A stretch of 50,248 nucleotides of DNA from Kordia sp. (GCA_002733415.1 NVVR01000022.1:1-50248); one strand, 5' to 3'; positions 25,863-35,060 are shown, counted from the stretch's first letter. The notes: generated by a model from the sequence alone, not told the origin. Program-made: numbers and translations.

Positions 25863-26489
25863 ATGAATATAAACTTAATAATTTACAACTCATTTAGTAT
25901 TAATATAAAATTGAAAATATGGAACTGTCTATTTTTTTTTCTTTTTCTTTCTTCTTGTAATGAAAAAGAAATTACTTTAAAAGTAGTTTCTTATACTCAA
26001 TTTGAGTTATTTGTAAATGAAACTCAATATATAACAGATGCTGAAAAATATGGATGGTCAATAGTCCAAATAGATGTTTATAATTTTAAAAAAAAAGAGA
26101 ATGCTAACTGGAAAACACCTGATGGAGTTAATAAAGTTAGCTCAGGAGAACTTCCGGTTACACAGGTAAGTTATAATGATGCTTTAGCATATTGTAAATG
26201 GGCAAAAAAAAGGCTTCCTAGCTATAATGAATATTGGGAATTAGTAAAAAATGATACTCGGGTTATTGTATCAGAAAATAAATTCCAGATTTCTGAAATA
26301 AACAAAGTAAATATAGTAGGTAATGTATGGGATATTACAAAAAACAATAATACGAACTTAATAAGACTTGCTGGTGGCTCACTTTTTTGTTCTGAAAATA
26401 CGTGTCACGGGACAATTAGGGAGAGAGAATTATTTGTTGATAAAGAAACTGGAAATATACATATTGGGTTTTGTGTTATCGATTTTTAA
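25863..26489 (+). CDS. Compact formylglycine-generating-enzyme (SUMF1-type) lipoprotein
   Basis: 208 residues. N-terminal hydrophobic segment and lipobox LSSC (Cys32) predict an exported lipoprotein. FGE-sulfatase signatures in order: FELFVNETQYITDAEKYGWS (47-66), PVTQVSYNDALAYCKWA (98-114) with KRLPSYNEYW (116-125), GNVWDIT (153-159), GGSLFC176SENTC181 (the Cys-x4-Cys copper/catalytic pair of true FGEs), and the end GNIHIGFC. The stretch between KRLPSYNEYW and GNVWD is only about 27 residues, so the usual calcium-binding middle part (around the YPWG segment) is gone and the protein is much shorter than typical FGEs (near 280 or more). The pairing with the sulfatase 300 bases upstream suggests it modifies or once modified that enzyme, but after export, which is unusual. 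Confidence 0.75.
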   Translation: MNINLIIYNSFSINIKLKIWNCLFFFLFLSSCNEKEITLKVVSYTQFELFVNETQYITDAEKYGWSIVQIDVYNFKKKENANWKTPDGVNKVSSGELPVTQVSYNDALAYCKWAKKRLPSYNEYWELVKNDTRVIVSENKFQISEINKVNIVGNVWDITKNNNTNLIRLAGGSLFCSENTCHGTIRERELFVDKETGNIHIGFCVIDF

Positions 26490-26496
26490 TATTTGT

Positions 26497-26528
26497 AAAT
26501 GCTCGCCATAATTTAGGGGCATTTTTTT
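26497..26528 (+). terminator. Terminator after the FGE-like gene
   Basis: AAATGCTC (26497-26504) pairs with GGGCATTT (26517-26524, one wobble), followed by T-run. Eight bases after the stop codon. Confidence 0.6.
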
Positions 26529-26641
26529 GTTTAATCAAATTAGCTATTGATTCTATCAGTGTCCTTTTTCGTTATAGAAATCACGAAAATAATGTTCTGT
26601 TATTTTACAAAGATTGCTAATTATAGTAATTATTTAGAAAT

Positions 26642-26671
26642 AAAAAAGCCTCTATAAACAGAGGCTTTTTT
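26642..26671. terminator. Bidirectional terminator before yebC end
   Basis: Perfect arms AAAAAAGCCTCT (26642-26653) and AGAGGCTTTTTT (26660-26671), 6-base loop. Ends the convergent yebC transcript on the minus strand and backs up the FGE-like gene terminator. Confidence 0.85.
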
Positions 26672-26697
26672 CTTGTAATATTATGTTTGCTTAGTTT

Positions 26698-27432
26698 TTA
26701 AGCCATTGTGTGAAATACGTTTTGTACATCATCATCATTTTCTAACTTTTCCAAAAGCTTATCAACATCAGCTTGTTGTTCTTCAGTTAATTCCTTTGTT
26801 ACTTGAGGTAATCGCTCAAAACCTGAAGAGATGATTTCCATGCCTCTAGTTTCAATTTCTTTTTGAATAGTTCCAAAACTTTCAAAAGGAGCGTACATTA
26901 AAATTGATTTAGTAGGTTCTGCATCATTTTCATCTGGTTCTTCCCCAAATATTTCTTCTACACCGCAGTCAATAAACTCCAATTCTAATTCTTCTACATC
27001 AAAACCAGTATCTTTTATTTTAAAATTACACTGTCTGTCAAACATAAAATCAACCGAGCCTTGCGTTCCCATGTTTCCATTGCATTTACTAAAGCATGCT
27101 CTAACATTGGCAACAGTTCTATTATTATTATCAGTAGCAGTTTCAACTAAAATAGCAATGCCATGAGGAGCATATCCTTCAAATAAAACTTCTTTATAGT
27201 TTTCTGTATTTTTATCAGAAGCTTTCTTGATAGCACGCTCTATGTTGTCCTTAGGCATGTTTACAGCTTTTGCATTCTGTATCACAGCTCTTAAACGAGA
27301 ATTACTATCAGGGTCTGGACCACCATCTTTTATGGCCATTACAATATCTTTACCAATACGGGTAAAGGCTTTAGACATTGCTGACCAACGCTTCATTTTA
27401 CGTCCTTTTCTTAGTTCAAATGCTCTTCCCAT
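26698..27432 (-). CDS. yebC: YebC/PmpR family protein
   Basis: 244 residues, full length. Typical opening GRAFELRKGRKMKRWSAMSK, then DPDSNSRLRAVIQNAKAVNM followed by PKDNIERAI, and the middle TATDNNNRTVANVR with GNMGTQGSVDFMF. Members are annotated as DNA-binding regulators; some (TACO1, YebC2) act in translation, easing stalling at difficult motifs. Cytoplasmic. Single gene with a terminator on either side. Confidence 0.92.
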   Translation of the reverse strand: MGRAFELRKGRKMKRWSAMSKAFTRIGKDIVMAIKDGGPDPDSNSRLRAVIQNAKAVNMPKDNIERAIKKASDKNTENYKEVLFEGYAPHGIAILVETATDNNNRTVANVRACFSKCNGNMGTQGSVDFMFDRQCNFKIKDTGFDVEELELEFIDCGVEEIFGEEPDENDAEPTKSILMYAPFESFGTIQKEIETRGMEIISSGFERLPQVTKELTEEQQADVDKLLEKLENDDDVQNVFHTMA

Positions 27433-27499
27433 TTTGTAGTCTATTTAATATGATTGATTATCTAACAAACCTACTAAAAAGCTCGTTAATTAGCAATAA

Positions 27500-27529
27500 A
27501 AAAGCCTTTCAGTTAATTGAAAGGCTTTT
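27500..27529. terminator. Bidirectional terminator after gcvT
   Basis: AAAAGCCTTTC (27500-27510) and GAAAGGCTTTT (27519-27529) with an 8-base loop. Lies between the end of gcvT and the start of yebC on the minus strand. Confidence 0.85.
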
Positions 27530-27584
27530 GTGAGTATAGTAGAACACTATTTTTTTATAAAAATATGTTTATGCCACTAGGTCC

Positions 27585-28667
27585 TTATTTTTTATAAAAA
27601 GGTAATTTAACTACTGTAGCAGGTATTTGTTTTTTACGAACTTGAATATAGATTTTACTTCCTACATCTTTAAAAATTATTGGAACATATCCTAGACCAA
27701 TACCTTTTCCTAAACAAGGTGATTGTGTTCCTGAAGTAACAATTCCTATTTTCCTTCCCTCACCATCAACAATATCATAATCATGACGTGGAATACCTCT
27801 TTCATCTAATTCAAAAGCAATTAATTTTCGTTCAGCACCTCTTTCTTTTTCTTTTTTTAAGGCTTCTGAATTCGTAAATTCTTTCGTAAATTTAGTAATC
27901 CATCCTAAGCCAGCTTCAATAGGAGAGGTAGTATCACTAATATCATTACCATATAAGCAATATCCCATTTCCAAACGAAGTGTATCTCTTGCTGCCAAAC
28001 CAATAGGCTTAATTCCAAAATCAGCTCCTGCTTTAAATATGTTTGTCCAAATAGTTTCAGCAACGTCATTTTTAAAATAGATTTCAAATCCACCAGAACC
28101 AGTATACCCCGTAGCAGATACAATAACATCCTTTACACCTGCAAATTCACCAATTTGAAATGTATAGTATTTCATATTAGTTAAATCAATACTTGTTAAA
28201 CTTTGCATAGCTTCAGCAGCTTTAGGGCCTTGGATAGCTAATAATGAATACTCTTCACTATTGTTTTCCATTGTAACCCCTAAGTCATTGTGCTTAGCGA
28301 TCCAATTCCAATCCTTTTCAATGTTAGATGCGTTAACTACTAGCATATATTCTTGCTCAGAAATTCTGTAAATAATTAAATCATCTACAACACCACCATC
28401 ATAATTAGGAAGACAAGAATATTGTGCTTGACCGTCAACTAATTTTGAAGCATCATTAGAACATACCTTTTGGATTAATGCCAAGGCATTTTCTCCTTTT
28501 AAATGAAATTCTCCCATGTGAGAAACATCAAAAACACCAACAGACTCTCTAACAGTTAAATGTTCTGCGGTTACTCCTTCGTATTGGACAGGCATGTTGT
28601 AGCCTGCAAATGGAACCATTTTAGCTCCTAAACTTTCATGTATATGTGATAATGCTGTGTTTCTCAT
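27585..28667 (-). CDS. gcvT: Glycine cleavage system aminomethyltransferase (T protein)
   Basis: 360 residues, the normal size. N-terminal [20 protein letters not shown], folate-site region [12 protein letters not shown], then [11 protein letters not shown] and the closing [15 protein letters not shown]. It takes the aminomethyl group from the lipoyl H protein, releases ammonia and makes methylene-tetrahydrofolate. The other gcv genes are not adjacent, as usual in Flavobacteria. No glycine riboswitch is recognisable in the 104-base gap upstream. Confidence 0.93.
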   Translation of the reverse strand: MRNTALSHIHESLGAKMVPFAGYNMPVQYEGVTAEHLTVRESVGVFDVSHMGEFHLKGENALALIQKVCSNDASKLVDGQAQYSCLPNYDGGVVDDLIIYRISEQEYMLVVNASNIEKDWNWIAKHNDLGVTMENNSEEYSLLAIQGPKAAEAMQSLTSIDLTNMKYYTFQIGEFAGVKDVIVSATGYTGSGGFEIYFKNDVAETIWTNIFKAGADFGIKPIGLAARDTLRLEMGYCLYGNDISDTTSPIEAGLGWITKFTKEFTNSEALKKEKERGAERKLIAFELDERGIPRHDYDIVDGEGRKIGIVTSGTQSPCLGKGIGLGYVPIIFKDVGSKIYIQVRKKQIPATVVKLPFYKK

Positions 28668-28771
28668 TTGTTTGATTTTAAAAGTTGCTAAAGTATTTAA
28701 AATACTAGCTAATCACAAACAATATTCAATAGATATAAAGGATAAGTTTTTATAGTATTAATCTTAGATAA

Positions 28772-29287
28772 TCATACATTAACATATTCACCACAGGATA
28801 TTTTATCATCTGTACTGCCTAACTCCGTTTCATGCAATAAAATACCATGTTCTAAATACGCTTTTAAGTTTGTCAACCAGAAGGTCCATCCGTTACTACA
28901 TCCACAATGCACTTTAAATTTAGTAGCATCGTCTATTGGTATGTCAGATTGTATCAGTTCTAAATGTACTTGATTGCCTCTTTCTTCTAAAAAAACTTTT
29001 ACATTAGATTTGCCAGCAAATGAAAATACAATTGTATCTCTACTGTTAGCTTCTTTAACAATGCCTTTTTCTTCACCGTCATAATTATGCCATTTCCAGG
29101 TATAAGAATCATTGGTTTTTAATTGTTCATTTGGCCCTTTAACTATCCTATTTTGATTAGTATAAACAGCTTCTTTTAAAAACCAAATACATAACAATTC
29201 GGGAGTTGTCCAGTGTTTATATACCTTCTCTAAAGAAGTGTTAATTTTAATTTTTTTATTAAAAATACTCCAATCTATAGTCTCCAT
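28772..29287 (-). CDS. SRPBCC (AHSA1/START-like) domain protein
   Basis: 171 residues. INTSLEKVYKHWTTPELLCI with WFLKEAVY is the start of the helix-grip fold, and the expected long C-terminal helix reads GCSNGWTFWLTNLKAYLEHG. The family binds hydrophobic ligands in a cavity; the ligand is unknown. It lies 23 bases after thrC, so it is probably carried on the threonine operon transcript, without an obvious link to threonine synthesis. Confidence 0.8.
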   Translation of the reverse strand: METIDWSIFNKKIKINTSLEKVYKHWTTPELLCIWFLKEAVYTNQNRIVKGPNEQLKTNDSYTWKWHNYDGEEKGIVKEANSRDTIVFSFAGKSNVKVFLEERGNQVHLELIQSDIPIDDATKFKVHCGCSNGWTFWLTNLKAYLEHGILLHETELGSTDDKISCGEYVNV

Positions 29288-29310
29288 AGCTGATTGTTTT
29301 TATGAAATAA

Positions 29311-30627
29311 TTATTCACTTAAAGATACAATTTTTTCAGAAGCTAATAAATACTGTTTTAACTCATTATAAGTACTAATTTTTTTATTAACAATAGTTTT
29401 ATCTAGTATGGCTGCAATGTGCTCAGGAATTTTAATAGTTTCTTTGATCAATGGCTCTACAACATTTAAAAATTTAATAGGATGTGCTGTTTCTAAACTG
29501 ATACCGATTGTATTTGGATTGTTTTTTAAATAATTATTTAAGCCTAATTGTCCAACCGCGCCATGTGGATCGACAATATATTTATACTCTTTTTTTATAT
29601 GTTGTATCTCTTTGCTTGTTTCATCATCAGTAAAACTAAAAGCTGACAAACTTTTCTTTAAGTTGTCAATATTATTATCAAAAAGTTCCTTGATTCTAAT
29701 AAAATTACTTGGGTCACCAACGTCCATTGCATTAGAAATAGTCTGCTGTGCCGGTTTCGGGCTATACGCTCCATTTTTCAAATAATTTGTAACTACATCA
29801 TTTGCGTTATTACTAGCAATAAAATGTTTGATTGGTAATCCGAGTTTTTGAGCGAGTAACCCAGCACAAATATTACCGAAATTTCCTGAAGGAACAGAAA
29901 TAACTATATCTTTATCCTTTTGTTTCAACTGTTTGTAAGCAAAAAAGAAATACCACATTTGTGGTAACCAACGTGCAATGTTTATTGAATTAGCGGAAGT
30001 TAATTGTATGGTATTTAATTCATCATCAATGAAAGCGGACTTTACCATAGCCTGACAATCATCGAATGTACCATCAACAGCCAAAGCAGTAATGTTTTCG
30101 CCAAGTGTTGTTAGCTGAAGTTCTTGAATATGACTTACTTTTCCTTTAGGATAAAGGATAACAACAGCTACATTTTTAGTTTTATAAAAACCATTTGCAA
30201 CAGCGCTTCCTGTATCACCAGACGTCGCAACTAATACAGTAGTTTTTTTACTATTTTCTTTAGAAAAGTATCCTAAACAACGCGACATAAAACGTGCTCC
30301 TACATCTTTAAAGGCAAGTGTTGGTCCGTGAAATAACTCTAGGATGTAATTATTATTCGTTAATTTTACTAATGGAAAATCAAACGATAATGTTTCCTTA
30401 ATAATTACTTTTAAAACTTGCTCTGGAATTTCATTTCCTACAAATTGTTTTATTACTTGATAGGCAATTTCTTCATTTGAAAAATATTCAATTTTATCAA
30501 AGAACTCTTTTGGTAATGCATTGATTTTTTCAGGAAAATATAATCCTTTGTCTGAAGCAATCCCTTTGATTACTGCTTGACTAAAAGTGGATTTATTCTG
30601 TCTGTTATTTAAACTGTAGTAATTCAT
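29311..30627 (-). CDS. thrC: Threonine synthase
   Basis: 438 residues. The PLP lysine is Lys107 in FHGPTLAFKDVGARF; further signatures are VLVATSGDTGSAVANGFY and VSVPSGNFGNICAGLLAQ. It converts O-phosphohomoserine to threonine. Last biosynthetic gene of the thrA-(methyltransferase)-thrB-thrC order on the minus strand, 146 bases after thrB; that gap contains a short palindrome and TTGAAAT-rich repeats but no terminator. Confidence 0.95.
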   Translation of the reverse strand: MNYYSLNNRQNKSTFSQAVIKGIASDKGLYFPEKINALPKEFFDKIEYFSNEEIAYQVIKQFVGNEIPEQVLKVIIKETLSFDFPLVKLTNNNYILELFHGPTLAFKDVGARFMSRCLGYFSKENSKKTTVLVATSGDTGSAVANGFYKTKNVAVVILYPKGKVSHIQELQLTTLGENITALAVDGTFDDCQAMVKSAFIDDELNTIQLTSANSINIARWLPQMWYFFFAYKQLKQKDKDIVISVPSGNFGNICAGLLAQKLGLPIKHFIASNNANDVVTNYLKNGAYSPKPAQQTISNAMDVGDPSNFIRIKELFDNNIDNLKKSLSAFSFTDDETSKEIQHIKKEYKYIVDPHGAVGQLGLNNYLKNNPNTIGISLETAHPIKFLNVVEPLIKETIKIPEHIAAILDKTIVNKKISTYNELKQYLLASEKIVSLSE

Positions 30628-30646
30628 TATAAATTTTATATTTATT

Positions 30647-30664
30647 TTCCTGTGAAAACAGGAA
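30647..30664. repeat. Short palindrome, flavobacterial REP-like
   Basis: TTCCTGT-GAAA-ACAGGAA, perfect 7-base arms with a GAAA loop, in the thrB-thrC gap. A degenerate relative (TTCCCTTGAAAAAGAGAATCT) is in the gap at 31724-31744. It resembles the common flavobacterial element TTCCTGCGAAAGCAGGAATC (recalled). Confidence 0.55.
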
Positions 30665-30773
30665 TCTTAGTTTAGCTATTAATTGAAATTGAAATCTAAC
30701 TTGAAACTGTAATTGAAAATAAAAAACCTTTAACGTTTTAAATTTTTCATAATTATTCAATTCTAAAGTTTTC

Positions 30774-31703
30774 TTAATTCTTAATTTGACGTATTCCCTG
30801 TTCATTTACTTTTGAAATGTGTATATCAAAATCGATATCTAATTTCTCATATATTTTCTGCATTTCTTCTGCAGCTTTCTCTGCCATTTCTTTTCCTTTT
30901 GATAATGCAAATATTGATGGGCCAGATCCAGAAATTCCTACACCAAGAACCCCTTCTTTTAATACCTCTTCTTTAATTTCGTAGTACAACGGAATTAAAT
31001 CAGCGCGTTGTGGTTCTGCAACAACATCAACTAAACTTTTTCCTATTAAATCATAGTTATTGGTATATAACCCAGCAACAAATGCGCCTACATTTCCCCA
31101 ATGTGTAATGCCATCTTTGATACTAATTTGTGTTTTTAGTATTTTCCTTGAATCTGCCGTTTTTAGTTCTATTTGTGGATGAATAACCGTAGCATACAAT
31201 TCATTAGGGCATGGTAATTTAATAACATCCAACGGAGTATAACTTCGTACTAATGTAACTCCTCCAAATAGGGCCGGAGCAACATTATCGGCATGTGCAT
31301 TTCCACTAGCCAATCGTTCTCCTTCCATAGCAAACTGTGTCAACTCCAATGCAGAAAATGGTTTCCCTAGTAATTCATTAATTCCCCAAACCGCTCCAGC
31401 TGAACTAGCAGCTGAACTACCAATCCCACTACCGGGTTTAATGTTTTTGTAAATTTCAATTTCAAATCCGAAATCAATATTTATTTTTTCCAATAGTGCT
31501 AATGCGGCAACTCCTGCCACATTGTTTTCTGTTTCTAAAGGTAAATCCGGGCCTATTATTTTTGTGATAAAAATTCCTTTTGCATCACATTTTCTAATTA
31601 CCATTTCATCACCAACACTGTCAAGTGCCAATCCCAATACATCAAAGCCACATGCTAAATTGGCTATTGTTGCTGGAGCGAATATTTTTATTTCATTTAT
31701 CAT
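30774..31703 (-). CDS. thrB: Homoserine kinase
   Basis: 309 residues, GHMP kinase family. ATP-binding loop KPGSGIGSSAASSAGAV (89-105); N-terminal FAPATIANLACGFDVLGLAL binds homoserine; C-terminal GVGISGSGPSIFAL completes the fold. Phosphorylates homoserine for threonine synthase. The N-terminus is the standard one. Third gene of the operon. Confidence 0.95.
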   Translation of the reverse strand: MINEIKIFAPATIANLACGFDVLGLALDSVGDEMVIRKCDAKGIFITKIIGPDLPLETENNVAGVAALALLEKINIDFGFEIEIYKNIKPGSGIGSSAASSAGAVWGINELLGKPFSALELTQFAMEGERLASGNAHADNVAPALFGGVTLVRSYTPLDVIKLPCPNELYATVIHPQIELKTADSRKILKTQISIKDGITHWGNVGAFVAGLYTNNYDLIGKSLVDVVAEPQRADLIPLYYEIKEEVLKEGVLGVGISGSGPSIFALSKGKEMAEKAAEEMQKIYEKLDIDFDIHISKVNEQGIRQIKN

Positions 31704-31744
31704 TACAAAAATTTATTTTTTGTAGTTCCCTTGAAAAAGAGAAT

Positions 31745-32380
31745 CTATTTTTGAGCAATTAGAACAATGTCAGTTGCCTCAAGATTATTGTTTTCTGTTT
31801 GTTGCTTTTTACGTACTGTTTCCAGTATATTAAATCTATTTTTCTGTAGTAAGTTTTTTAAATATTCTTCCTGATAGTAATAGGTATATATACTCTCATC
31901 ATCACCTGTACTTGGTCCTACATATTTTGAGTCTTCATAAGGGCCTTCCATTGTACTAATGTATAGCACACCATTTGTGTTTAGAAGTTGATATGCATTC
32001 CTAATGAATGTATTTACTTCTTCTTTTGATAAATAGGGCAGGCAGAATCCGATTATAATTCCATCAAATGATGAGCTGATATTATGAATACTATTACAAT
32101 CCATTAATTTAAAATTAGCTGAAGGATTATTTTCGGCTGCTAGCAGTAACATTTCATCTGCAATATCAATCCCTATAATGTTAAGTTTCGGGAAATTATC
32201 TAATAAGTATTTTGTTATATTTCCTGGTCCACAACCAATATCCAATATAGCTGAGTCAATTCTGGGGAGGTATTCTAAAAAATTATCATAGGTATCATGA
32301 AATAAGTTAAGGTCCATGAATTTATTTTCATAGACTTTAGCATATTTACCAAATACTTTTGCTGTATTGTTTGCTTTCAT
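31745..32380 (-). CDS. Class I SAM-dependent methyltransferase inside the threonine operon
   Basis: 211 residues. Motif I SAILDIGCGPGNITKYLLDN (about 42-61), ribose-binding NIIGIDIADEMLLLA, and FDGIIIGFCLPYLSKEEV on strand 4. It is a UbiE-like small-molecule methyltransferase of unknown substrate. It begins 7 bases after thrA and is followed 41 bases later by thrB, so it is an extra gene in an otherwise standard thrA-thrB-thrC operon. Confidence 0.85.
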   Translation of the reverse strand: MKANNTAKVFGKYAKVYENKFMDLNLFHDTYDNFLEYLPRIDSAILDIGCGPGNITKYLLDNFPKLNIIGIDIADEMLLLAAENNPSANFKLMDCNSIHNISSSFDGIIIGFCLPYLSKEEVNTFIRNAYQLLNTNGVLYISTMEGPYEDSKYVGPSTGDDESIYTYYYQEEYLKNLLQKNRFNILETVRKKQQTENNNLEATDIVLIAQK

Positions 32381-32387
32381 TTTCTAT

Positions 32388-34832
32388 TTAATTAGCAGAT
32401 CCTATTTGTATTATATCACCAAATAATCCTGAAGCAGTAACATCAGCACCTGCACCTGCACCTTTAATTATTAATGGCTGATCTTGATATCTGTTTGTAT
32501 AAAAAGAAACAATATTGTCTTTTCCTTCTAAATTGTAAAACGGATGATCCTTAGGGATAAACTGTAACCCAACACTAGCTTTACCATCTTTATAACTCGC
32601 TACATATTTTAATCTAGCTCCCTTGTTGTTTGCTTCTGTTAATAAGGCTTTAAAGTAAGTTTCTTCTTTTTCTATTAAAGTATAAAAGTCTGCAACTGAT
32701 TTAGCTTCCAAACTTCCTTTAGGGAGCATGCTTTTGTTTTCAATAGCTTCAAATTCCAATGAAATTCCAGCTTCTCTAATTAAAATTAATATCTTTCTTG
32801 CAACATCTTTTCCGCTTAAATCTATTCTTGGGTCAGGTTCAGTATATCCTTCGTCTTGTGCTTGTTTTACTACTTTATGAAAGTCAGACTTATCAGTATA
32901 TTCATTAAAAATGAAATTTAAACTCCCTGATAAAACTGCTTGTATTTCAGTTATTTGATCTCCAGAAGATATTAAATTCTGTACTGTTTTTATAATAGGT
33001 AATCCAGCACCAACATTAGTTTCGTATAAGAAAGATGCTTTGTATTTTTTTGCTAGATATTTAAGTTCCTTATATTCGTTATAATCAGATGAACACGCAA
33101 TTTTATTACAAGCAACTACAGAAATGCTTTTGCGTAATAAATTAGCATATGAATTTGCAACCTCTTCGTTAGCAGTAACATCTACAAAAATACTGTTTTG
33201 TTTGTTTAGTGCATCAATAGCATCGTAATATGAAACATGACTATTCACTTTTTGCTTACTTAAATTAGCTTGCCAATCAGAGTTTTCTAATCCATTTTCA
33301 TTAATATAATATTGCTTAGAATTAGCAATGCCAACAATTTTCACGTTGAGGTTTAAGGCTTCTTTTAAATAGGCTTTTTGCTGCTGTAACTGGCTCACTA
33401 ATTTCCCCCCTACATTACCAACTCCAGCAATAAAAACATTCAATTCTTTAATATGTGCCTCAAAAAATGCCGCATGAATACAGTTCAAAGCTTTTCGAAC
33501 ATTATCATTTTTAATAACGCAAGAGATGTTTTTTTCAGAGGCACCTTGAGCAATTGCTCTGATGTTAATGTTATTACTTCCTAATGCACTAAATAATGTT
33601 CCACTAACCCCTTGATGACTTTTCATTTGATCCCCTACTACAGCAAGAATAGCTAAATTATGTTCAACAGAAATGGGTTGAATTAGGTGCTCTGAAATTT
33701 CATTTTTAAAAGCTATGTTAATCAATTGTTCAGCCTCTTGACTACTTTCTTTTGCTACTGCAATACAAATAGAATGTTCAGAAGATGCCTGTGTAATTAA
33801 TACAATATTGATATGGTTATTTGCTAAAACTTCAAATAAACGCTTTGATATACCGTGTATACCAATCATTCCTAGTCCTTCTAAAGTTAATAAGGAAATC
33901 CCTTCTACATGACTAATCCCTTTTATTGTTTGACGTTTACCATTGGATGAATTACTAATAAGAGTTCCTGCTGCTTTAGCATCAAATGTATTTTTAATTT
34001 TAATTGGTATTTCCTTTTCTAAAACTGGCTTTATAGTAGGAGGGTAGATGACCTTTGCGCCAAAATGAGACAACTCCATTGCTTCCTCATAGGAGATGTT
34101 TGCAATTGGTTTTGCTTGTTTCACTAATTTCGGGTTCGCAGCATATAATCCGCTTACATCAGTCCATATTTCTAGTGCCTCAGCATCTAAAGCAGCAGCG
34201 TAAATAGCAGCAGAATAATCCGATCCACCACGGCCTAATGTTGTAGTTTCTTGGTTTTTATTGGCGCTAATATAACCTCCAGAAATAATAACTCTTGCAG
34301 TATTTTGTTTTTGAAAATCAGCAATGTTTTTATTCGTTTTATTAAAATTCACTTTAGCATTTGTAAACTTACTATCAGTTGCAATCAGCTCTCTACTGTC
34401 TTTATATTGTACTGAATCAATTTCTTGCGATGCAATTTTTTGTAATAGTTGTGCTGATAGTAATTCACCATAACTGATGATTTTATCTTGTGTTTTAGGA
34501 GATAAATCTTCCAACCAATATATAGCATCTAATAATTGCTCTAATTCATTACATGAGCTTTTAATAAAAGCAATTATGCTAGTTTGTGCAGCAATTGGCA
34601 ATAGTTCCTTGCAAATAGCAATATGATGCTGTTCTAATAATTTTAATTCAGTTTTATAGCTTTCATCTTTAGCAAGTGACAACTCTGTTAACTGTATTAA
34701 GTTATCCGTAGTCTTACCTGAAGCAGAAACAACTACCCAAAGTTTATGTTGTTCACTTTTAATGATGTCTATTACTAGTTTAATTGATGTAGCTGACGCT
34801 AAAGAGGAACCTCCAAATTTTAAAACCTTCAT
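32388..34832 (-). CDS. thrA: Bifunctional aspartate kinase / homoserine dehydrogenase
   Basis: 814 residues. Aspartokinase domain (1-~300) with KVLKFGGSSLASA at the N-terminus and TTLGRGGSDYSAAIYAAAL; two ACT-type regulatory segments (~310-450, for example ISLLTLEGLGMIGIHGISKR), which in E. coli ThrA bind threonine for feedback inhibition; homoserine dehydrogenase from about 460 with NAD(P) loop FIAGVGNVGGKL (~464-475) and catalytic DLSGKDVARKILIL. It catalyses the first and third steps of the aspartate pathway. First gene of the operon, preceded by a 426-base leader containing a Thr-rich mini-ORF. Confidence 0.95.
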   Translation of the reverse strand: MKVLKFGGSSLASATSIKLVIDIIKSEQHKLWVVVSASGKTTDNLIQLTELSLAKDESYKTELKLLEQHHIAICKELLPIAAQTSIIAFIKSSCNELEQLLDAIYWLEDLSPKTQDKIISYGELLSAQLLQKIASQEIDSVQYKDSRELIATDSKFTNAKVNFNKTNKNIADFQKQNTARVIISGGYISANKNQETTTLGRGGSDYSAAIYAAALDAEALEIWTDVSGLYAANPKLVKQAKPIANISYEEAMELSHFGAKVIYPPTIKPVLEKEIPIKIKNTFDAKAAGTLISNSSNGKRQTIKGISHVEGISLLTLEGLGMIGIHGISKRLFEVLANNHINIVLITQASSEHSICIAVAKESSQEAEQLINIAFKNEISEHLIQPISVEHNLAILAVVGDQMKSHQGVSGTLFSALGSNNINIRAIAQGASEKNISCVIKNDNVRKALNCIHAAFFEAHIKELNVFIAGVGNVGGKLVSQLQQQKAYLKEALNLNVKIVGIANSKQYYINENGLENSDWQANLSKQKVNSHVSYYDAIDALNKQNSIFVDVTANEEVANSYANLLRKSISVVACNKIACSSDYNEYKELKYLAKKYKASFLYETNVGAGLPIIKTVQNLISSGDQITEIQAVLSGSLNFIFNEYTDKSDFHKVVKQAQDEGYTEPDPRIDLSGKDVARKILILIREAGISLEFEAIENKSMLPKGSLEAKSVADFYTLIEKEETYFKALLTEANNKGARLKYVASYKDGKASVGLQFIPKDHPFYNLEGKDNIVSFYTNRYQDQPLIIKGAGAGADVTASGLFGDIIQIGSAN

Positions 34833-34860
34833 GGCTTATATGTTTAAATTAAATAAATCA

Positions 34861-35060
34861 ATATCCTCTATGCAAACATAAGAGGTATGAATTTAAGAAT
34901 ATTATTTTTTGACCGAGGTAATCCTCGGAGAGTTAAACCCGCTGATGGGGTTTAATGTATACTTGATTTTCTATTTTAAGAAAAAGTATATAGGGACGGA
35001 TAATATATGTGTAGATAACCCTAAAGGGTTGTAGTAGTCGTAATGGTAAACATAGCAGTA
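34861..35060 (-). promoter_or_regulatory. Candidate threonine attenuator region
   Basis: Minus-strand order from the leader peptide: element 1 AACCCT (plus 35025-35030, within the Thr codons), element 2 AGGGTT (35017-35022), element 3 TTAAACCCC (34947-34955), element 4 GGGTTTAA (34933-34940). 1:2, 2:3 and 3:4 can pair, as in classical attenuators. A further stem CCGAGG/CCTCGG (34913-34928) and one near the thrA start (34865-34885, CCTCT/AGAGG) follow. No U-tract follows 3:4, so the terminating structure is unclear. Bases 35061-35258 show no gene. Confidence 0.55.
35021..35053 (-). CDS. Threonine leader peptide
   Basis: A ten-residue ORF MFTITTTTTL with stop TAG on the minus strand, 188 bases before thrA. 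Six of ten residues are Thr, using ACC, ACG, ACT, ACA and ACC codons, plus one Ile, resembling the composition of enterobacterial thrL. Further Thr codons (STTSVVATA) continue upstream in frame, so a GTG start at 35065 is an alternative. Low charged Thr-tRNA would stall the ribosome on the run of five Thr codons that covers element 1 of the stem set. Too short for automatic gene callers. Confidence 0.7.
   Translation of the reverse strand: MFTITTTTTL

Noticed and set aside
28668..28771. Glycine riboswitch upstream of gcvT
   Set aside because: Gap is only 104 AT-rich bases and none of the conserved GGAGAG or related aptamer blocks is visible.
30605..30805. 66-codon minus-strand ORF between thrB and thrC
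   Set aside because: Overlaps both genes' ends and consists of FQLQF-type translation of a TTGAAAT-rich spacer.
34933..34955. 3:4 stem as an ordinary intrinsic terminator of the thr leader
   Set aside because: No T-run follows it on the minus strand and it belongs to a dispersed repeat family; kept only as a possible pairing partner.
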